Of a stretch of 64,000 nucleotides of DNA, positions 35,958 to 46,129 are shown piece after piece (positions within the stretch are counted from its first letter, which is position 1; every line of letters starts with the position of its first letter). The translations under genes were made by a program, and so were the position numbers. This DNA is from Arthrobacter crystallopoietes (GTDB lineage: Bacteria > Actinomycetota > Actinomycetes > Actinomycetales > Micrococcaceae). Location: positions 1,302,001 through 1,366,000 of the forward strand of contig NZ_CP018863.1 of assembly GCF_002849715.1 (NCBI RefSeq). Reading direction: 5' to 3'. Below the pieces are notes generated by a model. That model was given only the letters and a program-made list of their open reading frames with translations, was not told the origin of the DNA and searched no databases.

Positions 35958-36575
35958 TTCAGTTGTGATGGCGCATTAGAGCTGCCGGTGCCCGCTTAGG
36001 CGGCTCCACAGCGTTCGGATCGCGCCAAGAGCAGCTGTCACGTGGTCAAACGCCCTTTGCCCGGCGATATACACACGCCGTACGAGCCGGTTACAGGTAC
36101 CGTCGCTACCAAGCGCGTCCGACCGAGCTCGATCAGTCGCGCGAGTAACCCCTTATGGGGTTCGCACTAATTTCCTTCCACGGCACCGTCCGCTTCGGAG
36201 AGTGAAAGCTGAAGGGCCGGCAGCTGCCGGTCAAATCGTCCTGCCCATGACGCCGCTTACGACAGCGGCACCGAGAAAGAGAAGAATAGGAATCGTAGGT
36301 CCGATAAGAAGATAACGACGGCACTGGTTGCACAAATCATCCGTGGCGGGAAGACGCTCTCACCCGATGGATGCTGAACCGGACAGCATGGGACCGGTGC
36401 CGGAAGGATCATCCGTTAGATTACTTGAACCTCGTACACACGGGCGGGCAGTTTAGCCGGCGGTGCATCTACCTGCCCGGTTCGAAGACTGAACTTCGAT
36501 GCGTACAGGGGGCATTCGACTTCCTCGCCTTCCACCCAGCCATCTGCCAACGAGGCATCCTTTTGCTGGTGACGT

Positions 36576-36584
36576 CTGATATAT
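36576..36584. promoter_or_regulatory. CTGATATAT motif, possible GntR operator
   Basis: The nine-base string lies about 50 bases before the GntR start and recurs at 42450-42458 before fchA. AT-rich half-palindromes of this kind are typical FCD-regulator sites; only the repetition is observed. Confidence 0.3.
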
Positions 36585-36634
36585 CTTGTGTCGGGCCGTA
36601 TAGCCCCGATAAACCAACGGAGAGGCCTGGAGCT

Positions 36635-37282
36635 GTGGAGGGAACGATTTCTATCGGTCGGACCCGGGCGGAGCATGCCTATCTGGAGCTCCGCCAGCGC
36701 ATCATTGACATGCGGTTGCCGCCGGGGGCAGCTCTGGATGAAGAAGCGCTGATGACCGAGCTTGGGGTTGGGCGGACACCCATGCGTGAGGCGGTCAAGC
36801 GGCTGGAATCGGATCGGATGCTTACCGTCTATCCGCGTCGAGGCACCATCATCGCCGATGTGAGCATCCGGGATCTGAAGGAGATCTCCGATGCCCGCCG
36901 CGTGCTGGAAGCATTCGCGGCGCGCCGGGCTGCGGAGCTAGCCACCGACGAAGATCGGCAGAGGCTGCAGGTGTGTCTGGACTTTCTGGCTGACGCCCCG
37001 TCGGAATCCAACAAGGCCTCAATTGGTTTGGACGAGCAGATCCACCGGGCTGTGTACACGACGATGCGCAACAGCTACGTTGAGGCGACGTTGATCCAGT
37101 ACTTCAGTCTCTCCCAGCGGATGTGGAACTTCGTGCTGTCGGGGATGGCGCCGATTACCCGCAACGTTCAGGAGCACGTTGCTCTGCTGCACGCTGTCAT
37201 CGATGGGGATGCGGACAAGGCGGCGGCGCTGGCGGAAGAGCATGTGACTCACTTCGAAGAGCTTGTTCGCAGCACCCTGTAG
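36635..37282 (+). CDS. GntR family (FCD) transcriptional regulator
   Basis: 215 residues from GTG 36635. The winged helix has LELRQRIIDMRLPPGAALDE and VGRTPMREAVKRLESDRML, with the wing VYPRRGTIIADVS; the FCD ligand domain follows (ISDARRVLEAFAARRAAELA, and metal-type His in LDEQIHRAVY and EHVALLHAVIDGD). The start is uncertain: the frame is open upstream, but the GGAG before GTG 36635 and the family length support it. It converges on the dimethylglycine oxidase gene and is the likely regulator of that operon. Confidence 0.85.
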   Translation: MEGTISIGRTRAEHAYLELRQRIIDMRLPPGAALDEEALMTELGVGRTPMREAVKRLESDRMLTVYPRRGTIIADVSIRDLKEISDARRVLEAFAARRAAELATDEDRQRLQVCLDFLADAPSESNKASIGLDEQIHRAVYTTMRNSYVEATLIQYFSLSQRMWNFVLSGMAPITRNVQEHVALLHAVIDGDADKAAALAEEHVTHFEELVRSTL

Positions 37283-37314
37283 TAAGTCAGGGCGCATTTA
37301 GTCATGCGGTCATG

Positions 37315-37354
37315 AGCCGGTGCCCGGAACCGGCTCAGGTTCCGGGCACCGGCT
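37315..37354. terminator. Bidirectional terminator hairpin
   Basis: Perfect 17-base arms (37315-37331 and 37338-37354; AGCCGGTGCCCGGAACC and its complement) with a six-base loop between the converging GntR and dimethylglycine oxidase genes. Confidence 0.85.
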
Positions 37355-37359
37355 GCAGA

Positions 37360-39861
<2,502 letters not shown>

Positions 39862-39916
39862 TCATTCGTGGGTAGCTGCCGGCAGGTCTTGGGTAGGCCA
39901 GGTAGCCGTTTGTGGG

Positions 39917-40834
39917 TCAGGTGAAGATGATGGTGCGGTGGCCGTTGAGCAGCACGCGCTTTTCGGCGTGCCAGCGCACGGCCCGGGCCAGTGCCTGGGC
40001 TTCGGCGTCCCGGCCGATGGTGGTTAGTCGGTCCGGGCTGAGCCGGTGATCAACGCGGAGGACTTCCTGCTCGATGATCGGGCCCTCGTCGAGATCCGCC
40101 GTGACGTAGTGTGCGGTGGCTCCGATCTGCTTCACGCCGCGGGCATAGGCCTGATGGTAGGGCCGTGCCCCTTTGAATCCCGGCAGGAAGGAATGGTGGA
40201 TATTGATCGCCCGGCCGGCCAACTCGCGGCATAATCCGTCGGAGAGTACCTGCATGTAGCGGGCAAGGACGACCAGATCCACCTGATGCTCGTGGACGAG
40301 TTCGAGCAGCCGCGCCTCAGCTGCGGGTTTCGTCTGAGGCGTGACCGGGAGGTGGATGAAGGGCAGTCCTGCAGCGGCGGCCATAGGGGCCAGGTCCTGG
40401 TGGTTCGAGACCACCGCGACCAGATCCACGGGCAGACTCCCGGTTTGCCAGCGGAAGATCAGGTCGTGGAGGCAGTGCCCGAATTTCGAGACCATGACCA
40501 GGACCTTCGGGCGGGTGTTGTTGTGGAACGTATAGTCCATGGAGAATTCGGTTCCCACGGGGGCGAACTCAGCCGCGAGCGTCTGCGCGTCCAGGCCCTC
40601 TCCCCCCGCAGTGAAGGCGGTGCGCAGGAACAGCCGGCCATCCACGGTGTCGTCGAACTGCTGGTGTTCGGTGATGTCGAAGTCCCTGTCAACCAGGAAC
40701 CGGGAGACAGCATGGACGATGCCGGGACGTTGCGGGCAGGAAAGCGTCAGCACGGCTGGGGTCCGGCCGGCCGATTGCCCAGACCCCAGGGCAGCTGCCT
40801 GCGCTTCGCGGGGTAGGTCGAGGAAAGTACTCAC
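39917..40834 (-). CDS. purU: Formyltetrahydrofolate deformylase
   Basis: 305 residues. An N-terminal ACT domain (LTLSCPQRPGIVHAVSRFL, residues 28-46, then FDITEHQQF) precedes the formyltransferase-fold domain with INIHHSFLPGFKGARPYHQ (catalytic His) and ATAHYVTADLDEGPIIEQ (catalytic Asp). It hydrolyses 10-formyl-THF to formate and THF, closing the folate cycle when methyl groups are oxidised. GTG start. It lies 57 bases after folD and 67 before dmg, so one operon. Confidence 0.93.
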   Translation of the reverse strand: MSTFLDLPREAQAAALGSGQSAGRTPAVLTLSCPQRPGIVHAVSRFLVDRDFDITEHQQFDDTVDGRLFLRTAFTAGGEGLDAQTLAAEFAPVGTEFSMDYTFHNNTRPKVLVMVSKFGHCLHDLIFRWQTGSLPVDLVAVVSNHQDLAPMAAAAGLPFIHLPVTPQTKPAAEARLLELVHEHQVDLVVLARYMQVLSDGLCRELAGRAINIHHSFLPGFKGARPYHQAYARGVKQIGATAHYVTADLDEGPIIEQEVLRVDHRLSPDRLTTIGRDAEAQALARAVRWHAEKRVLLNGHRTIIFT

Positions 40835-40891
40835 GGTGTCTCGTTTCTTATTCCAGGGCCGGAACCGGGGCGTCGGCCAAGGTCTCGGGTC

Positions 40892-41779
40892 TCAAAGAAC
40901 CGCGCCCGCGGCTGCGGGCAGCGACGGGGAGCCGGACGGATCCGGCAGACCGTACACGGTGTTGCGGAAAAGCAGGGCGGTGGTGACGGCACCGACGCCG
41001 CCCGGTACAGGACTCAGGGCAGCCGCCACCGCACCGACAGAACCGGCCTCGACATCGCCGACGAGAGCGCCGGCGTCGTCGAAGTTTGTGCCGACGTCGA
41101 TGACCACACTCCCCTGGGCCACATGGGCGGCCCTGATGAGCCCCGCCCTGCCGGCGGCGGCTACAACAACCGCAGCGGTGCCGGTGGCAGCGGCAAGGTC
41201 AGCGGTGCGTGAATGGGCCACGGTGACCGTCGCGTCTCGATTAAGCAGCAGGTGCAGCAGCGGCTTGCCGACCACGAGCGACCGGCCGACGACAGAAATG
41301 GGCCGACCCGCAAGCCCGACCTCGTAGTGGTCAAGCAGCTCGACCACCGCGGCAGCTGTGGCCGGGGCAAAGCAGGCTTCTCCGGCCAGCAGCCGGGTCA
41401 GCGAGGCAGGGTTGGCGCCGTCAACGTCCTTTTCCACGGCAATGGCACTGCCGAGGCCGGAGATGCTGGCGCCGTCCGGGAGCGGGGTCTGCAGGATGAT
41501 GCCGTGAACGTTTTCGTCTGCGCTGGCCGTTTCCAGGACCGTCCGGATGTCGATTTCGGATGCGTCCGGTCCCAGATCGGCTACGGTGACCGTGACACCT
41601 GTCTGCCCGCCGAACCGCTGCAGCGTGCGGACATATGAGGCGCTGGACGGATCATCGGTCGCGGCGACAATCAGCAGCTGCCGCTTCTTGCCCTGGCGCA
41701 ATAACTCGTCGATATCCGCGGAGAGCTGTGACTGAATGGCCGCGGCCACCGGCCGGCCCGAAAGCACGCGGGCGTTCAT
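40892..41779 (-). CDS. folD: FolD-type methylene-THF dehydrogenase lacking the catalytic lysine
   Basis: 295 residues. Family marks: HGIILQTPLPDGA (Gln97), AVEKDVDGANP (Asp120), ISVVGRSLVVGKPLLHLLL for NADP binding and SPVPGGVGAVTTALL. In the first active-site motif the sequence is ASYVRTLQRFGG: Tyr49 is kept but Leu53 stands where E. coli FolD has Lys54, the residue needed for cyclohydrolase. By known mutants such proteins keep dehydrogenase but lose cyclohydrolase activity. The ATG shares ATGA with the fchA stop, and FchA can supply the missing step. Confidence 0.9.
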   Translation of the reverse strand: MNARVLSGRPVAAAIQSQLSADIDELLRQGKKRQLLIVAATDDPSSASYVRTLQRFGGQTGVTVTVADLGPDASEIDIRTVLETASADENVHGIILQTPLPDGASISGLGSAIAVEKDVDGANPASLTRLLAGEACFAPATAAAVVELLDHYEVGLAGRPISVVGRSLVVGKPLLHLLLNRDATVTVAHSRTADLAAATGTAAVVVAAAGRAGLIRAAHVAQGSVVIDVGTNFDDAGALVGDVEAGSVGAVAAALSPVPGGVGAVTTALLFRNTVYGLPDPSGSPSLPAAAGAVL

Positions 41780-42405
41780 GCCGGCACCGGGTTCCGGGCT
41801 GCCTCGGTCACCGCATCCAGCCGCTCGAGCAACCGGTCGACGCCATCGACTATTGCCTGCAGGCTCTCGCGTTCGTTCCCGGTGGCCGCCGACGCCAGGT
41901 TCGATTCCAGATTCACCCGGGCGATGGAAGCAGCGGCACGGGCCGAGGCGGCGGCAGCCGCTACATCGGCGATGACGCTGCGGTTGCCGACCGGCAGCAG
42001 CTCTTCGGCAGCGGCAGCCAGGTCCGCGCAAATGTCGATGACGGCGCGTGGAGCAGTTGTCGCCCCGGCCAGCGCGGAATTGATGGCGGCCTTGCGCTCC
42101 GCCTTTGCAACCTCCCCGTCCGACGGCAAGGCGTAGGCCGCGCCTACCGCGGCGAAGGTGCGCGCGTCGTCTTCTGCCGCTGCAAGGGCGCGGTCCGTCA
42201 ACTCCGAGGCCTGTTCGGCCAGCCTTGTGATAACCGGTTCGACGCCGGCGTACTTTGCGCCGTCGGAGTACCCGGCCACCATCGACAGCAGGCTGCCGGC
42301 AAAAGCAGCCTGCAGGCCGGCTACCGTCCCACCGCCCGGCGCTGGTGTGCGGGCCGCGAGCTGCTCGAGCAGGCTACTGACTCTTTCATTTCCCAGATGC
42401 TGCAA
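41776..42405 (-). CDS. fchA: FchA-type methenyl-THF cyclohydrolase / cyclodeaminase family protein
   Basis: 209 residues, helical, of the formiminotransferase-cyclodeaminase family. The hallmark ARTPAPGGGTVAGLQAAFAG is near residue 20, with later VNLESNLASAA. FchA of methylotrophs hydrolyses 5,10-methenyl-THF to 10-formyl-THF; others deaminate formimino-THF. No ATG fits: TTG at 42405 is chosen because TAAGGGGA sits 6 bases upstream and the family starts here. First gene of the operon, coupled to folD by ATGA. Confidence 0.85.
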   Translation of the reverse strand: MQHLGNERVSSLLEQLAARTPAPGGGTVAGLQAAFAGSLLSMVAGYSDGAKYAGVEPVITRLAEQASELTDRALAAAEDDARTFAAVGAAYALPSDGEVAKAERKAAINSALAGATTAPRAVIDICADLAAAAEELLPVGNRSVIADVAAAAASARAAASIARVNLESNLASAATGNERESLQAIVDGVDRLLERLDAVTEAARNPVPA

Positions 42406-42758
42406 ATCGAGTCCCCTTAGGAGCGGAGTCCACGCACGTGGACATACAACTGATATATGAGAGATCACGTTAGTGTTCGTCGTCACATCTGTCAACGACT
42501 GTTTGCAGCGGCCGGACCGCCTTGCCGGCACATTTCTGCAGGTGACTTCCCACTCCTATGGCACCTTTGGGAAGTTGCGAACCATTCATTTGCCACACGG
42601 TCCTCATTCGCGGCCGGAACTAATGCGATTCGTTCATGCTTTTTTGAGCCCTACTAGACAGGTGTAGTTAGGTTAGCCTAAACTCTCCCGTGGCCAACTC
42701 GGCTATTCGCTTGTCGTCTCCGGACCTTCCTCCGTGGGCGTTGAACTTAGGTGGTTTT
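42406..42758. other. Divergent promoter region between the folate operon and the iron-box ABC operon
   Basis: About 350 bases, more AT-rich than the coding DNA. Near the left end is CTGATATAT (42450-42458), also found before the GntR gene, probably part of the fchA promoter. Near the right end are a possible -35 TTGAGC (42644-42649) and -10 TAGTTA (42665-42670) that the DtxR-like box at 42668-42686 would cover. No gene seen. Confidence 0.55.
42668..42686. promoter_or_regulatory. DtxR/IdeR-type iron box
   Basis: TTAGGTTAGCCTAAACTCT matches 16 of 19 positions of the DtxR/IdeR consensus TTAGGTTAGSCTAACCTAA, with the first 14 positions exact. It overlaps the probable -10 region 72 bases before the binding-protein ATG, the right place for iron-dependent repression. 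Confidence 0.75.
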
Positions 42759-44306
42759 ATGCGCGCTCTGCTCCCGCTTTCGGCATCCATGGGCTTCGTG
42801 GCCCTTCTCACGCTGTCTGGTTGCGGATTCAGTGGCGGAGCAGCGGAAGCAGACCCTTCAGCCAGCCGTGACCAGAAGATGGTCGTGGACAATTTCCGCG
42901 CTCCGGTGGCTGGTTGGGCTTTGGAGAGCGATTCCGCCTACATTCTGTCCCTATCCGGATGCCTCGAGACGCTGACTAGGTACGACGAGAAACAGGGGAA
43001 GGTTGTGCCCTCGCTAGCCACCGAATGGAAGCAAATTGCTCCTACCGAGTGGGACTTCACGATCCGTGAAGGGGTACAGTTCCAGGACGGGTCCAAGCTG
43101 ACTGCAGAAACCGTGGTGACATCGCTGAATCATGTCCTTGAAGCGGAAGTTCCGGCTCGAGCCTTTAGCCCGACAGTAGTAAGCGGCGTTAAGGCCATCG
43201 ACGATCGTACGGTCAGGGTTACCACTCCGAGCGAGAGTCCGCTAGTCCCGTACCGTCTAGCCAGTGTCAACACGGGTATCCTCTCGCCGGCCGCATTCGA
43301 AGATGATGCTGTCGATCCCTTCGGTCACTGCACTGGGCCGTTCACTCCCGTCTCTGAAAAACCGAAGCAGTCCCTGACGTTGGAGCGGAATGAGAACTAC
43401 TGGGGCGGGCAGGTTCAGCTTGCCGGCGCCGAGGTTCGGTTCATCACGGATGGGGCGACCCGTGCGGCTCAGGTTCAGACCGGTGAAGCCGACGTTTCCC
43501 TCTCCGTCCCGGTTTCAAGTCTGTCCACGCTGGAGGCAGATTCCGGTGTGAAGATCCTCAAGGCGGATTCGCCGCGGACGGCAACGCTGTACATGAACAA
43601 CGGCAGGGCCCCGTTCGACGACGTCGACTTCCGCAAGGCCATCCGCTCGGCGCTTGATCTGGATGCCCTCGCCGGCAGCGTGTACGAAGGGGCCGCTATT
43701 GCCTCCAGCGGGCCGTTTGCCCCGTCGGAGCCTTGGGCGGTAGAAGATATGAAGCCACATCGGCAGGATCTGGAGGCGGCCAAGGAACTGCTCACTGCCG
43801 CCGGATACACCGCAGAGCGGCCGCTGGAAATCATCGCTATCGTGGAACGTGCGGAGTTCGCGGATGTCGCGACGGTAATCCAGGCGAATCTGAAGAGTGT
43901 CGGCGTCCCGGTTACCATCCAGACCAAGGAATACGCCGCGGTGGAACCGGATCTGCTGGCGGGTAACTACGACATGGTGCTGAGCCAGCGTAACCGCCTG
44001 ATCGACATCGCCGACCCGATCGGCTTCCTCACGGCTGACTACACCTGCGAAGGTAGTTACAACCTGAGCCATTTCTGTGACCAGGATTACGACAAGCTCA
44101 TCGCGCAGGCGGCCGAGACCGCTGACACCGAGGACCGCTACCGGCTGTACTCCGAAGCAGGGCAGATCCTTCAGGAGCAGGCCGTCAACGTCTGGCTCGT
44201 GAACGAACAGGCCGTTGACGCAGTCCGTGCCGATCTACAGTCCTACATCCAGGACCCGCTTTCACGCTACGTGCTCCGGGCGGAAACGACGAAGCCCACA
44301 TCATGA
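42759..44306 (+). CDS. Peptide/nickel-type ABC transporter substrate-binding lipoprotein
   Basis: 515 residues, SBP_bac_5 family. Signal peptide with lipobox TLSGC (Cys22). Body motifs: SGCLETLTRYDEKQGKVVPS, WDFTIREGVQFQDGSKLTAE, TLYMNNGRAPFDDVDFRKAI and the late YDMVLSQRNRL. It presents a ligand such as a peptide, metal chelate or siderophore to the permeases. The start at 42759 follows TTAGGTGG by five bases; an upstream ATG would shift the signal peptide. First gene of a five-gene unit under the DtxR-like box. Confidence 0.88.
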   Translation: MRALLPLSASMGFVALLTLSGCGFSGGAAEADPSASRDQKMVVDNFRAPVAGWALESDSAYILSLSGCLETLTRYDEKQGKVVPSLATEWKQIAPTEWDFTIREGVQFQDGSKLTAETVVTSLNHVLEAEVPARAFSPTVVSGVKAIDDRTVRVTTPSESPLVPYRLASVNTGILSPAAFEDDAVDPFGHCTGPFTPVSEKPKQSLTLERNENYWGGQVQLAGAEVRFITDGATRAAQVQTGEADVSLSVPVSSLSTLEADSGVKILKADSPRTATLYMNNGRAPFDDVDFRKAIRSALDLDALAGSVYEGAAIASSGPFAPSEPWAVEDMKPHRQDLEAAKELLTAAGYTAERPLEIIAIVERAEFADVATVIQANLKSVGVPVTIQTKEYAAVEPDLLAGNYDMVLSQRNRLIDIADPIGFLTADYTCEGSYNLSHFCDQDYDKLIAQAAETADTEDRYRLYSEAGQILQEQAVNVWLVNEQAVDAVRADLQSYIQDPLSRYVLRAETTKPTS

Positions 44307-44349
44307 GGATGAGCGGCACATCGGGGATTCAGCGGGAACAAGGTCCCGA

Positions 44350-45291
44350 ATGATGATGTTCCTCGCCCGGAGAACAGCAACCTTAGGCATCACGGTTCTT
44401 CTGGCGTCCTTCGTGGTCTTCCTTATTCCCTATGTGACGCCCGGGGATCCGGTACGGAAGATCATCCGCTCCCGTGTGGCCGGAGACGTGATCGATGAAT
44501 CCGCAGTACAGGCACTGACGGTCGAGCTGGGTCTTCAGGATCCCCTATGGGTGCAGTATCTGCGGTGGCTGGGCCGGCTGGGCAGCGGAGACATGGGCCT
44601 GTCCTACACCAGCCGTACCCCTGTGATCGACCAGGTCCTGCCGGCCTTCTGGATCACGCTGAGCCTGGTCGTCGTAACCCTGGGCGCGGCTGGCGCAATC
44701 GCTGTCGTGCTAGGAATCGCCGCTGCCTTGCAGGAGGGCCGCCCGGCCGACAGGCTCATCACCACTGTCACCCAGGCCTTCATCGCGCTGCCGGAATACT
44801 GGCTGGCGCCGATGCTCGTGCTCGTCTTCGCGCTGAAACTTTCGTTGCTGCCCTCCGCCGGGTGGGAGGGCCCTGCCTCCGTGGTTCTGCCCGTTGCCGT
44901 GCTAGCGCTGCGTCCTACCAGCTATTTCACGTCGGCAGTGCGCGAGGGGATGCTGGATGCGCTGGGCGCGGAGCACGTCACCGCTGCCCGAAGCCGCGGA
45001 CTCAGCTACTCCCAGACAGTGTGGAAGCATGTGATACCCAACAGCTTGCTGCCCCTGACCACCATGGTGGCCGTGTGGTTCGCCGGCCTGCTGGGAGGAT
45101 CGGTCATCGTGGAGGTCATCTTTGCCATCCCGGGAATGGGACGGCTGTTATACGACGCGGTACTCAACAGCGACATTCCCTTGGCGCAGGGCGGCGTAGT
45201 CATCGTCGTCGGACTCGCCGTCGTACTCACCACAACAGCCGACCTGATCCACCGACTCCTCAATCCCCGCCTCAGGATGCATCATGCATAA
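44350..45291 (+). CDS. ABC transporter permease (DppB/OppB type)
   Basis: 313 residues, about six membrane segments. N-terminal LGITVLLASFVVFLIPYVTP GDPV is followed by a periplasmic loop, then the coupling motif EHVTAARSRGLSYSQTVWKH and IFAIPGMGRLLYDAVLNSD, all typical of DppB. The three consecutive ATGs at 44350-44358 leave the start open by two codons; AAGG lies just upstream. Gap to the binding-protein gene 43 bases; its end overlaps the next gene by 8 bases. Confidence 0.9.
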   Translation: MMMFLARRTATLGITVLLASFVVFLIPYVTPGDPVRKIIRSRVAGDVIDESAVQALTVELGLQDPLWVQYLRWLGRLGSGDMGLSYTSRTPVIDQVLPAFWITLSLVVVTLGAAGAIAVVLGIAAALQEGRPADRLITTVTQAFIALPEYWLAPMLVLVFALKLSLLPSAGWEGPASVVLPVAVLALRPTSYFTSAVREGMLDALGAEHVTAARSRGLSYSQTVWKHVIPNSLLPLTTMVAVWFAGLLGGSVIVEVIFAIPGMGRLLYDAVLNSDIPLAQGGVVIVVGLAVVLTTTADLIHRLLNPRLRMHHA

Positions 45292-46129
45292 ACGGGCGGC
45301 ACTCCTACCTGCAGTGGTAATACTTCTGGCCATCGTCGTACTGTCAGTGGCGCTGTCCCCGTGGATTAGCCCCTATCCGCCCGCGGAACAGGACCTGTCC
45401 GCCAGGCTGGCCCCGCCCAGTACGGCCCACTGGTTGGGCACCGACCACCTCGGCCGGGACACCTTAAGCCGGCTGCTCGACGGCGGACAGTTCTCGCTGA
45501 CCATCGCAGCCCTGGCCACAATACTGACCGGAGTTGTCGGCACCGCAATCGGCGTCATCAGTGCGCGCCGCCGGGGCTGGCTCGATGAGTTCTTTACCCG
45601 TACCAACGACGTCCTTCTGGCGCTGCCGGAAATGGTGATCGCTTTGTTTCTGGTCGCCGCGCTGGGGACAGGTTATCCCTCCCTACTGCTGGCGCTGACC
45701 GTGACCGGCTGGACACCTTTCGCCCGGCTGGCCCGAACGCTTGCCTACGATGTCTCCGCACGCGGATTCACTGAGGCTGCCCGCGTGCTCGGATGCACCC
45801 CCTCATTCATCGTCCTTCGCCACATCCTGCCCCACCTCGCAGCTCCCATGTTGGGGCAGGCAACCCTCCGGTTCGGACAGCTGCTGATCAACGTCGGCGC
45901 TCTTTCCTACCTCGGTCTGGGGGTGCAGCCGCCGCAGTCGGACTGGGGGTCCATGCTGGCCGCTGCTCAGCCGTACGCGCTCAGGTCGCCGATGACGATC
46001 CTCGCCCCCGGGCTGCTGATCTTCATCGTCGCGCTCTGCGTTACCCTCATCGGCCAGCGGCTGTCCCACATGACCAGCAGCCGCCTCTTGTTGGCCACAA
46101 CCACTTCAAAGGCGGCACCGAATGCCTGA
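45284..46129 (+). CDS. ABC transporter permease (DppC/OppC type)
   Basis: 281 residues with about six membrane segments. HWLGTDHLGRDTLSRLLDGG is the DppC N-terminal signature, and ARGFTEAARVLGCTPSFIV is the coupling helix that contacts the ATPase. Overlaps the upstream permease by 8 bases and the ATPase gene by 8, so all are translated together. Confidence 0.92.
   Translation: MHKRAALLPAVVILLAIVVLSVALSPWISPYPPAEQDLSARLAPPSTAHWLGTDHLGRDTLSRLLDGGQFSLTIAALATILTGVVGTAIGVISARRRGWLDEFFTRTNDVLLALPEMVIALFLVAALGTGYPSLLLALTVTGWTPFARLARTLAYDVSARGFTEAARVLGCTPSFIVLRHILPHLAAPMLGQATLRFGQLLINVGALSYLGLGVQPPQSDWGSMLAAAQPYALRSPMTILAPGLLIFIVALCVTLIGQRLSHMTSSRLLLATTTSKAAPNA

Larger units (their letters stand above)
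35857..36634. other. Long gene-poor region upstream of the GntR gene
   Basis: About 780 bases. After the terminator at 35929-35957 I see no convincing gene. On the minus strand 36231-36335 a TTG-started frame of 34 codons would give MCNQCRRYLLIGPTIPILLF plus LGAAVVSGVMGRTI, a CxxC motif and one membrane helix, but its ribosome binding site is weak. A CTGATATAT motif at 36576-36584, close to the GntR gene, recurs before fchA. Confidence 0.35.
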
